Part shown: one piece after another, positions 15,519 to 22,369 of the stretch
How positions within the stretch are numbered: position 1 is the stretch's first letter
Layout of the letters: each line of letters opens with the position of its first letter
IMG/VR virus record: IMGVR_UViG_3300029787_005091
Span: 1-25,532 of that record
Direction: 5' to 3' (one strand)
From: a virus
Length of the DNA: 25,532 nucleotides
Made by a program: the position numbers and the translations under genes
Notes under the pieces: model-generated
Seen by the model: the letters and a program-made list of their open reading frames with translations, nothing else
What the model was told of the DNA's origin: nothing
Databases searched by the model: none

Positions 15519-16463
15519 TTATTCTCTGTAAAATCCGTCTTTTATGTTTTCGGGGATATCTCCCACTATTGTTCTTTCTCTACCAAGTTTGATATCAACT
15601 GCATTCTCGCGCTTAACAATCTTTGGTTTTTCTTGGTTTTCGCCCTCTCCTATAAGATAACCAAGAGTTTCGATATTAATATTAGTTTCGTAGTTTCTCT
15701 GTTCCATCCCAATATTCGCTTGGTTGGAGTTGTTGGCGAAACCACCATCAATAAAAATTTCATAGAAGTGCCCTTCTGCTTCGATACGCTTTGGTGTCCT
15801 AGAATTACCAGGAATTGTTATAAATGGCCGAATCAACTCATTCATTTGCTGCTGATACTCTGTTCGAATAGAAATCTCATACATTACTTTAACCCAGGTG
15901 GGTATTGGTATTGTTATGGTTTCATATACAGTTTTGGCAGTTGACATGTTTCTCTTATTAGTATTAAGCATCTTGTTAGAAACATTGTTATCCGTGCCAA
16001 GCTTCCTATTAGCCTGGGCGTTCTGAAACTCAGCAGTCTTCTTTTGATTTATTTGGCGAGCCACAGTAACTGTCCCCCCTTTTTCATCATCAACGGGGTA
16101 TAAATTAGCAAACACAGTTCCTCTATAATCTTGTTCTTTAGTTACGTTAGATCTGTTAACTGTAATCAAAGGAAGGATTAAAGTTTCTTCTTTATCCCTC
16201 AGGTCTTTATTGTGTTTTATCTGGAATGCGCGCTCGGACGTGACCCAGAGAACCGGAACTTTCTTAAATCCATCGTTAGTGTTAGTAAAAAGATTAAGCT
16301 CTTCGTCAATAAACCGAAGCATCGCTCTATCAATTGTTTCTAAAGACGAAGGCATAAACTCTATTTCTTGAAGCTTGGATGCAACCTCTTCATCTCCAAC
16401 GTAATTGAATCGCTGCGAGCGCTTGTCTTTTATTTGCTTTTCGGTTCTTTTGCTACGGGACAT
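15519..16463 (-). CDS. Tail terminator / sheath stabilisation protein, gp15-like
   Basis: A 314-aa protein. Seen: DGFKKVPVLWVTSERAFQIK (about 64-83) and EETLILPLITVNRSN (about 92-106), then PTWVKVMYEISIRTEYQQQM (about 188-207) with NELIRPFITIPGN, and QRNYETNINIETLGYLIGEG (about 259-278). These follow the order and spacing of T4 gp15 (VPITYASKE, ETILPRINL, KMIYELSIFTRYEDDM, WSLTFEVNGWMYP). Gp15 caps the finished tail, stabilises the sheath and joins the tail to the neck. It is 4 nt downstream of the gp13-like gene, and the sheath follows. The N-terminus is basic. A short palindrome (15513-15527) surrounds its stop codon. A gp14-like neck partner is not found between the two genes. Confidence 0.8.
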   Translation of the reverse strand: MSRSKRTEKQIKDKRSQRFNYVGDEEVASKLQEIEFMPSSLETIDRAMLRFIDEELNLFTNTNDGFKKVPVLWVTSERAFQIKHNKDLRDKEETLILPLITVNRSNVTKEQDYRGTVFANLYPVDDEKGGTVTVARQINQKKTAEFQNAQANRKLGTDNNVSNKMLNTNKRNMSTAKTVYETITIPIPTWVKVMYEISIRTEYQQQMNELIRPFITIPGNSRTPKRIEAEGHFYEIFIDGGFANNSNQANIGMEQRNYETNINIETLGYLIGEGENQEKPKIVKRENAVDIKLGRERTIVGDIPENIKDGFYRE

Positions 16464-16467
16464 CCAA

Positions 16468-17736
16468 CTACCCTACGTAGATGCCGGCTGGGACATTTTC
16501 AAGAACCTTCTTGGTCGAATCTTGTAGCGTTGAATCAATTGCCGCCAACTTATCGTATGTTGTGTCTTCAAGAATCCCTTTAAGCTCATCTCGCAACTGA
16601 TCCATCTCTGTTCTCGCCTGTGATAACAATTCTGCAGCGTTTAGCGTTACAGATTCCCCTGGAATAGGGACAGAGGAGAACTTTCCTCGGACTTGTCCGA
16701 GTATTTCTTTTGTTAATGCCAAAGCAAATCTACGAATCCATTGCTTACCAATGGCATTAATGTTCTCATATGGAATATTTTCAAATGGAAGAGTGTTTAG
16801 GTTGTTAACACCTCCCACTCCTTCGTTACCTCGGCCAGTTTCTTCCCAGGCTTCATATTCTCCATCAATAGTAAACTGAACCCAGAAATTATCAGGTGAT
16901 GACGAATCAGGGGTAGGAAATACTCTCAACATGTTATCATGAATTTCATATGAATAGTGGGAGACTCTTACATTCAAAGCATCTTCGTAGGCGATCGCCT
17001 GAAGTTTGTTCTGCCAAGTAGGAACAATTTCAAAGGTAGAGTCGTCAGCATACTGACCATAAGTTCTTAGGTTGCCTACAACTGAGAACCCGCCGTAATA
17101 ACCATAGAAACGCCACATTGCTCTTGGAGTTTTAAAAAATACTTTTCTAATAACAACTCTCTTATCTTGAACCTGTCCATAATAAGGGACTGTCGTATCT
17201 GTCTCCGAAGAAGAAGAGATTAAAGTTTGCAAATCATAATCTTGCTGATCGGCAGCTACGTCTATTGATGCCGAATATATGGGGGTTAAGCCGCCGAAGC
17301 CGGCCTCTGTAGCCAAAGCTTCGGAAACTCTGCGGACATACCCATAATCAAATCTAGGATACTTTAAAGCAATGTTTGAACCTGAAAGTGCGCTTCCGGA
17401 TACTATTTGCCCATCTTGGTCAAAAGAACCAGTGGCGCCCCCCAAAAGACTTGATAGTGAGTTTTTGGACTGATGTAAATTAACTAAGTAAGAGTACTCT
17501 AAGACTGCTTCTTCGTAAGCAGAATAAATAGAACCTTCTGCCAATTCAATGTCAAGCACATCTCCGCCCAACTTCTTGTAGGTATAGGCTACCTGATCAG
17601 CCGCACCAGACAAAAACGAGGTTGATGCGGCATAAATGCCAAAGGGTAAAGTTGCTGCCACATTTGTTGTAGCACCGGTGACCGGAAGAATGTTGGCATT
17701 CGAAGTTGACGCTGGACTTAGATTTGGTATCGACAT
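16468..17736 (-). CDS. Neck / head completion protein, gp13-like
   Basis: A 422-aa protein. Two blocks match T4 gp13. LGGDVLDIELAEGSIYSAYE (about 56-75) corresponds to T4 [20 protein letters not shown]. The C-terminus WIRRFALALTKEILGQVRGK, then PIPGESVTLNAAELLSQART and the final PAGIYVG, corresponds to T4 WVKDYATALAKELNGQ...PGGVTIDGQRLIEEAR...FGILVG. The middle contains YGYYGGFS and VSHYSYEIHDNMLRVFP. Gp13 with gp14 forms the collar that closes the DNA-filled head and docks the tail. At 422 aa it is longer than T4 gp13 (309 aa). It is the first gene after the capsid terminator, with ATG behind GAGGG. Confidence 0.8.
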   Translation of the reverse strand: MSIPNLSPASTSNANILPVTGATTNVAATLPFGIYAASTSFLSGAADQVAYTYKKLGGDVLDIELAEGSIYSAYEEAVLEYSYLVNLHQSKNSLSSLLGGATGSFDQDGQIVSGSALSGSNIALKYPRFDYGYVRRVSEALATEAGFGGLTPIYSASIDVAADQQDYDLQTLISSSSETDTTVPYYGQVQDKRVVIRKVFFKTPRAMWRFYGYYGGFSVVGNLRTYGQYADDSTFEIVPTWQNKLQAIAYEDALNVRVSHYSYEIHDNMLRVFPTPDSSSPDNFWVQFTIDGEYEAWEETGRGNEGVGGVNNLNTLPFENIPYENINAIGKQWIRRFALALTKEILGQVRGKFSSVPIPGESVTLNAAELLSQARTEMDQLRDELKGILEDTTYDKLAAIDSTLQDSTKKVLENVPAGIYVG

Positions 17737-17764
17737 TAAAGACCCTCAGATTTTTATCTATTAA

Positions 17765-17772
17765 TAAATAGA
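17765..17772 (-). promoter_or_regulatory. TCTATTTA motif upstream of the neck genes
   Basis: One mismatch to the ACTATTTA motif of the other operon heads. It overlaps the U-tract side of the capsid terminator and lies 28 nt before the gp13-like ATG at 17736. Its compact terminator-promoter arrangement repeats that at 10893-10935. Confidence 0.4.
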
Positions 17773-17802
17773 AAGCCCCGCCTCAAAAGAGACGGGGCTT
17801 TC
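17771..17802 (-). terminator. Hairpin terminator after the major capsid gene
   Basis: GAAAGCCCCG (17802-17793 on the coding strand) pairs with CGGGGCTTTC (17780-17771), extended past one mismatch by CTC/GAG around a TTTT loop, then TATTTATTAA. It is T-rich enough for Rho-independent termination. A second, weaker inverted repeat (17809-17815 with 17822-17828, TTAACCT/AGGTTAA) lies between the capsid stop codon and this hairpin. The pair would end or stabilise the abundant capsid message. Confidence 0.75.
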
Positions 17803-17829
17803 ATAATTTTAACCTCAAGCTAGGTTAAA

Positions 17830-19602
17830 CTAGCCGTTGAGACCTCGGCAGATCACCAAGCCGTACATATCTGGACGGACCATCTTCTTGGCGTATCGGG
17901 TCATGACACCCTTACGAGGTACGAAGTCCTCGACACCGAAGATAGTTGGTGTAGTCTGTAGTGGCACATAAGGTGCGTATACATAGCCGCTCTCAAGGAA
18001 GCTAGCACCACGTCGACCTATAAGAAGTAGGTTACGTGGGAAGTATGGATCGACCATAACGTCGAACTTCTTCGAGAGAGCGCCGACCTTAACGGCACCA
18101 ATGTCGCCGCGATCAGCATCAGCCGTGACATTCGCACGGAAGCCAGCCGTGAACTCAAGGATGTTGGCAACTTCTGGTCCGCAGACGACAAAGTTGGCAG
18201 CACCGCGAAGAGTCTTGCGGTGGATCTGTGCAGAGACGTCGTTGATTGTCTCAACAAGTGTCTCATACCACTCACTTACGTTACCAGTGAAGTCCTGGGT
18301 AACCGAAGAGACAGCACCTGTCTCACGATCAAGGAACTCACCTGGGCGACGTGACCAGTAGCGAACACCGGCACGAGCACCTGCAACGAGGTCCTCAAGG
18401 ATCTCACGATCGATCTCAAGGGCGATCTGCTCAGAAAGGATCTGAGTAAGCTCGACCTCGGCATCAAGGTTGTGGTAAGCGTTGAGATCCTGTCCCAACT
18501 CTGGGGTCCACTTAGCCTTGAGCTTCTTGGTAACAGCGGTGACAGCCACGGAATCGACCTTGATGTCGATCTCTGGGATCTCTTCGTTGTTCTCAAGTGC
18601 CCACTCAGTAGCACCACGGACGGAACCAAGGGATACACCATCAACAAAGTTATCAGCCAATGGTGCGCTAATACTCGTTGCAGCACCAACAGCAGCTGAA
18701 ACGTTCATTGCGGTTCGCGCACTGGTACCACCGATTGTGACAAAGCGGATGATGTTACGATTAACGGTGTCTAGACCATCAAAAGACTTACTAAGCGACG
18801 TGAGTCTCTTAATGGAAACATCTGTGCTAACTCCAACCAAATCAATGGCAACGAGATCGTCTCTGTTGAACTGATCAGCATCTGTAATTGTAAGCTCACC
18901 AACGTGGAAAGCGGAACCGGATGTAAGGTCAACATCAAAACGCAAGATCTGGTTAAGCTGATCTTCTGTTAGACCACCGAAACCAACAGTTGCTGCCTGA
19001 CCATCTGGTGCTACAACACTTGTGTTAACAGTACCGTTGGCAGCAAGAGTACCAGAGGCGATGGAAACAATGTTGCTACCAACACCGATTGAGCCAGTTG
19101 GCGAAGAGTAGCCGTTGCGCAAGTTATAAGCGCCACCAGCTGCTGTTCCTTCGCTACCAGCGAGGTCAACACCACCGGTCAACTGAGCAGCGAGAACGCC
19201 ACCACCGTATACGGAGTCACCAACACTGAAACCTAAGCGATCGGCAGTAATGTCATTCTGAACACCACCGAAGCTAAAGTCAAGGAAGAAAATGAGACCC
19301 GATGGGAGACTCATTGGCTGAACGCTAACGAGATCGTTAGCGATCAAGGAGCCGAATACTCGGCGTACTAGTGGGAATGCAACAGCTGCAAAACCCTCTA
19401 CATCGGCAGTCGCCATGGCGGATGCCTCACGGAGAAGCTCTTTTGCCTGGTTCTCAAGCAAACGGGCCATACCGTTTCTCTGGGTATCATCGGAGATGCC
19501 CTCAAGAAGACCGGTCTGCTCCCACTTAGAAATAAGTGCAGCACCCTCGGTCGAGAGGTCACGATTGACGATACCTTCTGTCAATCTTTCTACAATAGAC
19601 AT
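17830..19602 (-). CDS. Major capsid protein, gp23-like
   Basis: A 590-aa precursor of the T4 gp23 family, which builds the icosahedral head. Seen: KWEQTGLLEGI (26-36), MARLLENQAKELLRE (45-59), FAAVAFPLVRRVFGSLIAND (71-90), VQPMSLPSGLIFF, a conserved block KKLKAKWTPELGQDLNAYHN (about 355-374) with AEVELTQILSEQIALEIDRE (about 378-397), and the C-terminal VPRKGVMTRYAKKMVRPDMY. LRE at 57-59 fits the [LI]-x-E cleavage rule of the T4 gp21 protease and would remove a 59-residue N-terminal delta region (T4 cuts after residue 65). It starts with ATG behind a perfect AGGAGG and follows the scaffold gene by 28 nt, giving the gp22-gp23 order. Terminator hairpins follow it. Confidence 0.96.
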   Translation of the reverse strand: MSIVERLTEGIVNRDLSTEGAALISKWEQTGLLEGISDDTQRNGMARLLENQAKELLREASAMATADVEGFAAVAFPLVRRVFGSLIANDLVSVQPMSLPSGLIFFLDFSFGGVQNDITADRLGFSVGDSVYGGGVLAAQLTGGVDLAGSEGTAAGGAYNLRNGYSSPTGSIGVGSNIVSIASGTLAANGTVNTSVVAPDGQAATVGFGGLTEDQLNQILRFDVDLTSGSAFHVGELTITDADQFNRDDLVAIDLVGVSTDVSIKRLTSLSKSFDGLDTVNRNIIRFVTIGGTSARTAMNVSAAVGAATSISAPLADNFVDGVSLGSVRGATEWALENNEEIPEIDIKVDSVAVTAVTKKLKAKWTPELGQDLNAYHNLDAEVELTQILSEQIALEIDREILEDLVAGARAGVRYWSRRPGEFLDRETGAVSSVTQDFTGNVSEWYETLVETINDVSAQIHRKTLRGAANFVVCGPEVANILEFTAGFRANVTADADRGDIGAVKVGALSKKFDVMVDPYFPRNLLLIGRRGASFLESGYVYAPYVPLQTTPTIFGVEDFVPRKGVMTRYAKKMVRPDMYGLVICRGLNG

Positions 19603-19630
19603 TTTTAATATACCTCCTGAATGTTATTGT

Positions 19631-20686
19631 TTATTTATTCAAACCTGCTAAACGCAGCATACGACCCATAGATGGGTCCTTAGTTACCTCGTTGTTTCTC
19701 TTAGAATTGATCAAAAGCGATGTAGGTCTTTGAACTGCTTCACGAAGTGTTTGTGGTCGTGTTCTCTGATCAGGAGATGACCCCACTGCGTTTTGAATTG
19801 TTTCAAAAATCATACTTGCTTCTTCAACAGAATTGGCAGATTGAACAGCTTCGACAATTTGTGTTTTTTGTCGCTCATTCAGGGAGGCGCTGCCCAAAGC
19901 CTTGTTTTGATAAACAAGCTTGGCGTTATCAAGATTCAGCTTTGTAAGCTGATCCTTTGCTTCAACAATGAGAGCACGAAGCTCTCTGTTAGATTCTGTA
20001 AGTTCGGAGATCTTTGTCTCGTGAAGTTCAACTGGCACGACGTCTGGTGCGGTATCCTCTTCAATCTCCTCTTCCTCTTCTTCCTCAAGGTGTGCTTCTT
20101 TAGCAGCTGCAATGGCATCATTGTTTGCCTGCATCACGCTGTTCTCGGCACCACCGAGTGAAGAGAAACCAGCTGGGGATGTGTCCATATCCACAACAAG
20201 CTCTTCTACTAATTCTTTAATAAAGTCCTCGGACAAGTTAAGGTCTTCGTCTTCCTCTAGGGGCTCGACGGGGGCTGCGCCTAACTCGGCGGCATCTTCC
20301 TCAGCGGAAGCAGCTTCCATCCCGGCATCGGGGTCGCCAGCCATATCGTCGGCCATCTCAAGGGCGTCGTTGAGGGCATCTTCCTCAACAACTTCATCTT
20401 CCTCTTCTAGTCGCGTCTTCAACGCATCAAAGTTGATTTCAACGATTTCGTCTTCTGCAGCCTCATCTAACTCTTCATCTTGAAAAGCGTATGGGATATC
20501 CTCTGTAAACTGTGTCTGGGTCTCATCCACACCACCCTCTTCTAGGTCTTCCTGTTCTAATAAAGTATCTAATGCTTTCTTAACTTCGCCAGAATACTTT
20601 TCCAATACAACATTCTCAGCATTTTTCAATGCTGCTTCCTTAAGGGCTTTGGCGTCTACGATCGCCTCTTCTAATAGTGAAGACAT
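19631..20686 (-). CDS. Prohead core / scaffold protein, gp22-like
   Basis: A 351-aa, very acidic protein. An upstream TTG at 20701 would add five residues, but ATG 20686 is preferred: GGAG lies 8 nt upstream and includes that TTG's neighbourhood. Seen: an N-terminal helix rich in Ala/Lys/Glu, a long Glu/Asp low-complexity middle (about 45-215), a coiled coil from about 215 to 265 (ETKISELTESNRELRALIVE), and a C-terminal LNERQKTQIVEAVQSANSVE segment plus MGRMLRLAGLNK end, the pattern of T4 gp22-type scaffolds. It forms the transient inner core around which the capsid shell assembles and is then degraded; many L-x-E sites fit that. It is directly upstream of the capsid gene. Confidence 0.85.
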   Translation of the reverse strand: MSSLLEEAIVDAKALKEAALKNAENVVLEKYSGEVKKALDTLLEQEDLEEGGVDETQTQFTEDIPYAFQDEELDEAAEDEIVEINFDALKTRLEEEDEVVEEDALNDALEMADDMAGDPDAGMEAASAEEDAAELGAAPVEPLEEDEDLNLSEDFIKELVEELVVDMDTSPAGFSSLGGAENSVMQANNDAIAAAKEAHLEEEEEEEIEEDTAPDVVPVELHETKISELTESNRELRALIVEAKDQLTKLNLDNAKLVYQNKALGSASLNERQKTQIVEAVQSANSVEEASMIFETIQNAVGSSPDQRTRPQTLREAVQRPTSLLINSKRNNEVTKDPSMGRMLRLAGLNK

Positions 20687-20716
20687 AAAAATTAACTCCA
20701 AACACGATAGCTCGTC

Positions 20717-20740
20717 AAAAATAAATAGTGTTTTATTTTT
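20717..20740 (-). promoter_or_regulatory. ACTATTTA motif within an AT inverted repeat, upstream of the scaffold/capsid unit
   Basis: The motif at 20729-20722 (coding strand) lies 35 nt before ATG 20686. It is embedded in a perfect 9-bp AT-only inverted repeat (20717-20725 with 20732-20740, AAAAATAAA/TTTATTTTT). This is the candidate late promoter for scaffold and capsid. The repeat is too AT-rich to be a strong terminator. Confidence 0.5.
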
Positions 20741-20768
20741 CTAAATGACAAAACTATTGGAATTAGAA

Positions 20769-21488
20769 TTATGGTAGTGCGACACGCTGGTATCCCTTAA
20801 ATTTCCAATTAGTGACAGCCCACGTTGCTCCAGTTCCACCAATTGATAGATAAGCGTAACGTGCCCCGCCGGCGCGATCCCATTTCTCAGCAGTTCCGAA
20901 AGTGCTGTATGAAGGTGTCGCGCCGCTGCCGCCTGCATACCAAGTGATTGTTTCACCAATAATCGTAAAACGAATCCATTGAAAGTCAGTGACCGTTACG
21001 GATGATGTTCCGGACACAGCGTCAATATCGCCCTGCCCGCCAGCATATGCCGCAAGACCGACGCCGCGGCCTACGCGAATACCAACAATGCCGCCTTCAT
21101 TTGAGGCTGCGTCGTTACCTGCCCCTACGCCCATAAACAGCTGGGTTGTCCCACCGGAACTTGAGGATTTAACACGGGCTTCTACATCCACATCGCCTAT
21201 CAGTGCGTCGGGCCACCATATGCGCGCTGCGAGGCTCCAAGCTGAACCGTTGGCGCATTCATCTGAGGTGTCGTTTTCCAAAGACAGCTTTGATCCGTCG
21301 TCAGCGATCGCCTGAAAGTGACCACCGGGGTCATGGACCTTTGCACCGTTAGCTAGTGTGGCATCAAGGGTTGCACCATCAGCGATGCTGGATGGGGTTC
21401 CACTAGCAGGAGTTAGGGCTTTTTCCAATAATTGTGGGCCGGTGCTCGACTGCAGTAGCCAAATTCCATTTTCCAATACTAATGCCAT
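20769..21488 (-). CDS. Lectin-like adhesin / fibre-tip protein with shared N-terminal tag, 239 aa
   Basis: The N-terminus MALVLENGIWLLQSS resembles that of the gene just upstream (MALVLKDGTWQLVNN), suggesting a common docking peptide. The remainder looks like a concanavalin/LamG-like beta sandwich: VDVEARVKSSSSGGTTQLFM (about 100-120), GIVGIRVGRGVGLAAYAGG, TDFQWIRFTIIGETITWYAG and a terminal strand WAVTNWKFKGYQR. Such domains bind sugars, so a host-receptor or capsid-surface adhesin is likely (inference). Composition is unlike its neighbours: the 60 nt from 21001 contain 36 G or C by hand count, suggesting recent exchange. It starts with ATG 36 nt after the previous stop. No catalytic motif is seen. 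Confidence 0.65.
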   Translation of the reverse strand: MALVLENGIWLLQSSTGPQLLEKALTPASGTPSSIADGATLDATLANGAKVHDPGGHFQAIADDGSKLSLENDTSDECANGSAWSLAARIWWPDALIGDVDVEARVKSSSSGGTTQLFMGVGAGNDAASNEGGIVGIRVGRGVGLAAYAGGQGDIDAVSGTSSVTVTDFQWIRFTIIGETITWYAGGSGATPSYSTFGTAEKWDRAGGARYAYLSIGGTGATWAVTNWKFKGYQRVALP

Positions 21489-21524
21489 CTTGTTTATGTT
21501 CCCTTTATATTAAATGCCTAAGCA

Positions 21525-22358
21525 TCATTCTAGGCGAAGCACTATAAATTCTGTAAACACAGCTTCCATACCAGTGGCGCTGGTGTTCTCAAAAGTAAAT
21601 GGACCGACAGCCCACTTTTCGGGGGTCATGATAAGGTGAGTGTCCACCGGGCCCGGGTTATCCGTATGACGAGTGCTGGAATTATTCCATATAGCAGTGT
21701 GATGGATTGTATCCCAATCGTTGTCCGACTTTGGAATTGGGAACTTTCTCGATGGCTCCGTGGTCCAATTGAAAACTCCACCTCGGGTTCGGACCGAGCC
21801 GCCGGGGTAAATGGTCATAATGACACAATCAGCATCAACTCCGGAGATCGTGTCGGAGTCATACTCTGTGCCGTCACTCACGTCATATTTGGACGAGCCG
21901 TTATAAATTGGTCCTGATTTACAGAATCTATCATTTTGGGACGAAAGTGTTCCAGAGTTTTGAGCCATAACCATGCCAAAGGAATCATAGTTAGCCTGAA
22001 CTCCCGTGGAACTTGTCATGCGCAAGATACAGGCCACAGTTTGCGTGGTGGGATCCCAGCCATCAACCAAGTCGTTAAGTTCACACATAATACGCGGCGC
22101 AGTATCTCCCCCTGAGAACAAGTTCGACCCATTTGCAGGATCAATTTTAAGACCGTTGTTGATTAGAAGAGTTGACGCATTGCCTTTATTCACCACAGAC
22201 CACGTCGCGCCATCGATTACCAAAGTATCTCCTTCTGTTTTAAAATTGTGATTGGAAACAGTTTTGAAATTAACTCTGTATACCTCGCGCCACTGTCTCG
22301 CGTCAGGGTTGCCATTATTGACTAATTGCCAAGTTCCGTCTTTTAATACTAGTGCCAT
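21525..22358 (-). CDS. Adhesin / fibre-associated protein with shared N-terminal tag, 277 aa
   Basis: It begins MALVLKDGTWQLVNNGNPDA, sharing M-A-L-V-L-x-x-G-x-W-x-L with the next gene downstream. The rest is beta-rich with many Asn, Asp, Thr and Gly (for example FKTEGDTLVIDGATWSVVNK, about 39-58) and a final strand AVFTEFIVLRL, consistent with a jelly-roll domain. No enzyme motif is recognised. It sits 11 nt after the 559-aa fibre gene. The tag plus different bodies suggests two interchangeable tips or decoration proteins attached to one site. Host-range function is inferred from position and modular design. Confidence 0.6.
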   Translation of the reverse strand: MALVLKDGTWQLVNNGNPDARQWREVYRVNFKTVSNHNFKTEGDTLVIDGATWSVVNKGNASTLLINNGLKIDPANGSNLFSGGDTAPRIMCELNDLVDGWDPTTQTVACILRMTSSTGVQANYDSFGMVMAQNSGTLSSQNDRFCKSGPIYNGSSKYDVSDGTEYDSDTISGVDADCVIMTIYPGGSVRTRGGVFNWTTEPSRKFPIPKSDNDWDTIHHTAIWNNSSTRHTDNPGPVDTHLIMTPEKWAVGPFTFENTSATGMEAVFTEFIVLRLE

Positions 22359-22369
22359 CTTATGCCCTC

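Noticed and set aside
15513-15527. Short palindrome AGAGAA-TTA-TTCTCT as a terminator
   Set aside because: Six-base AT-rich stem around the stop codon with no following T-run; too weak to call.
18276-18689. Minus-strand open frame of 137 codons inside the capsid gene
   Set aside because: Out-of-frame shadow of the conserved gp23-like coding region; its Ser/Leu/Arg-rich content is typical of a shadow frame.
20112-20483. Plus-strand Ser/Ala-rich open frame of 123 codons
   Set aside because: Antisense of the Glu/Asp repeats of the scaffold gene, which produce Ser-rich frames on the other strand.
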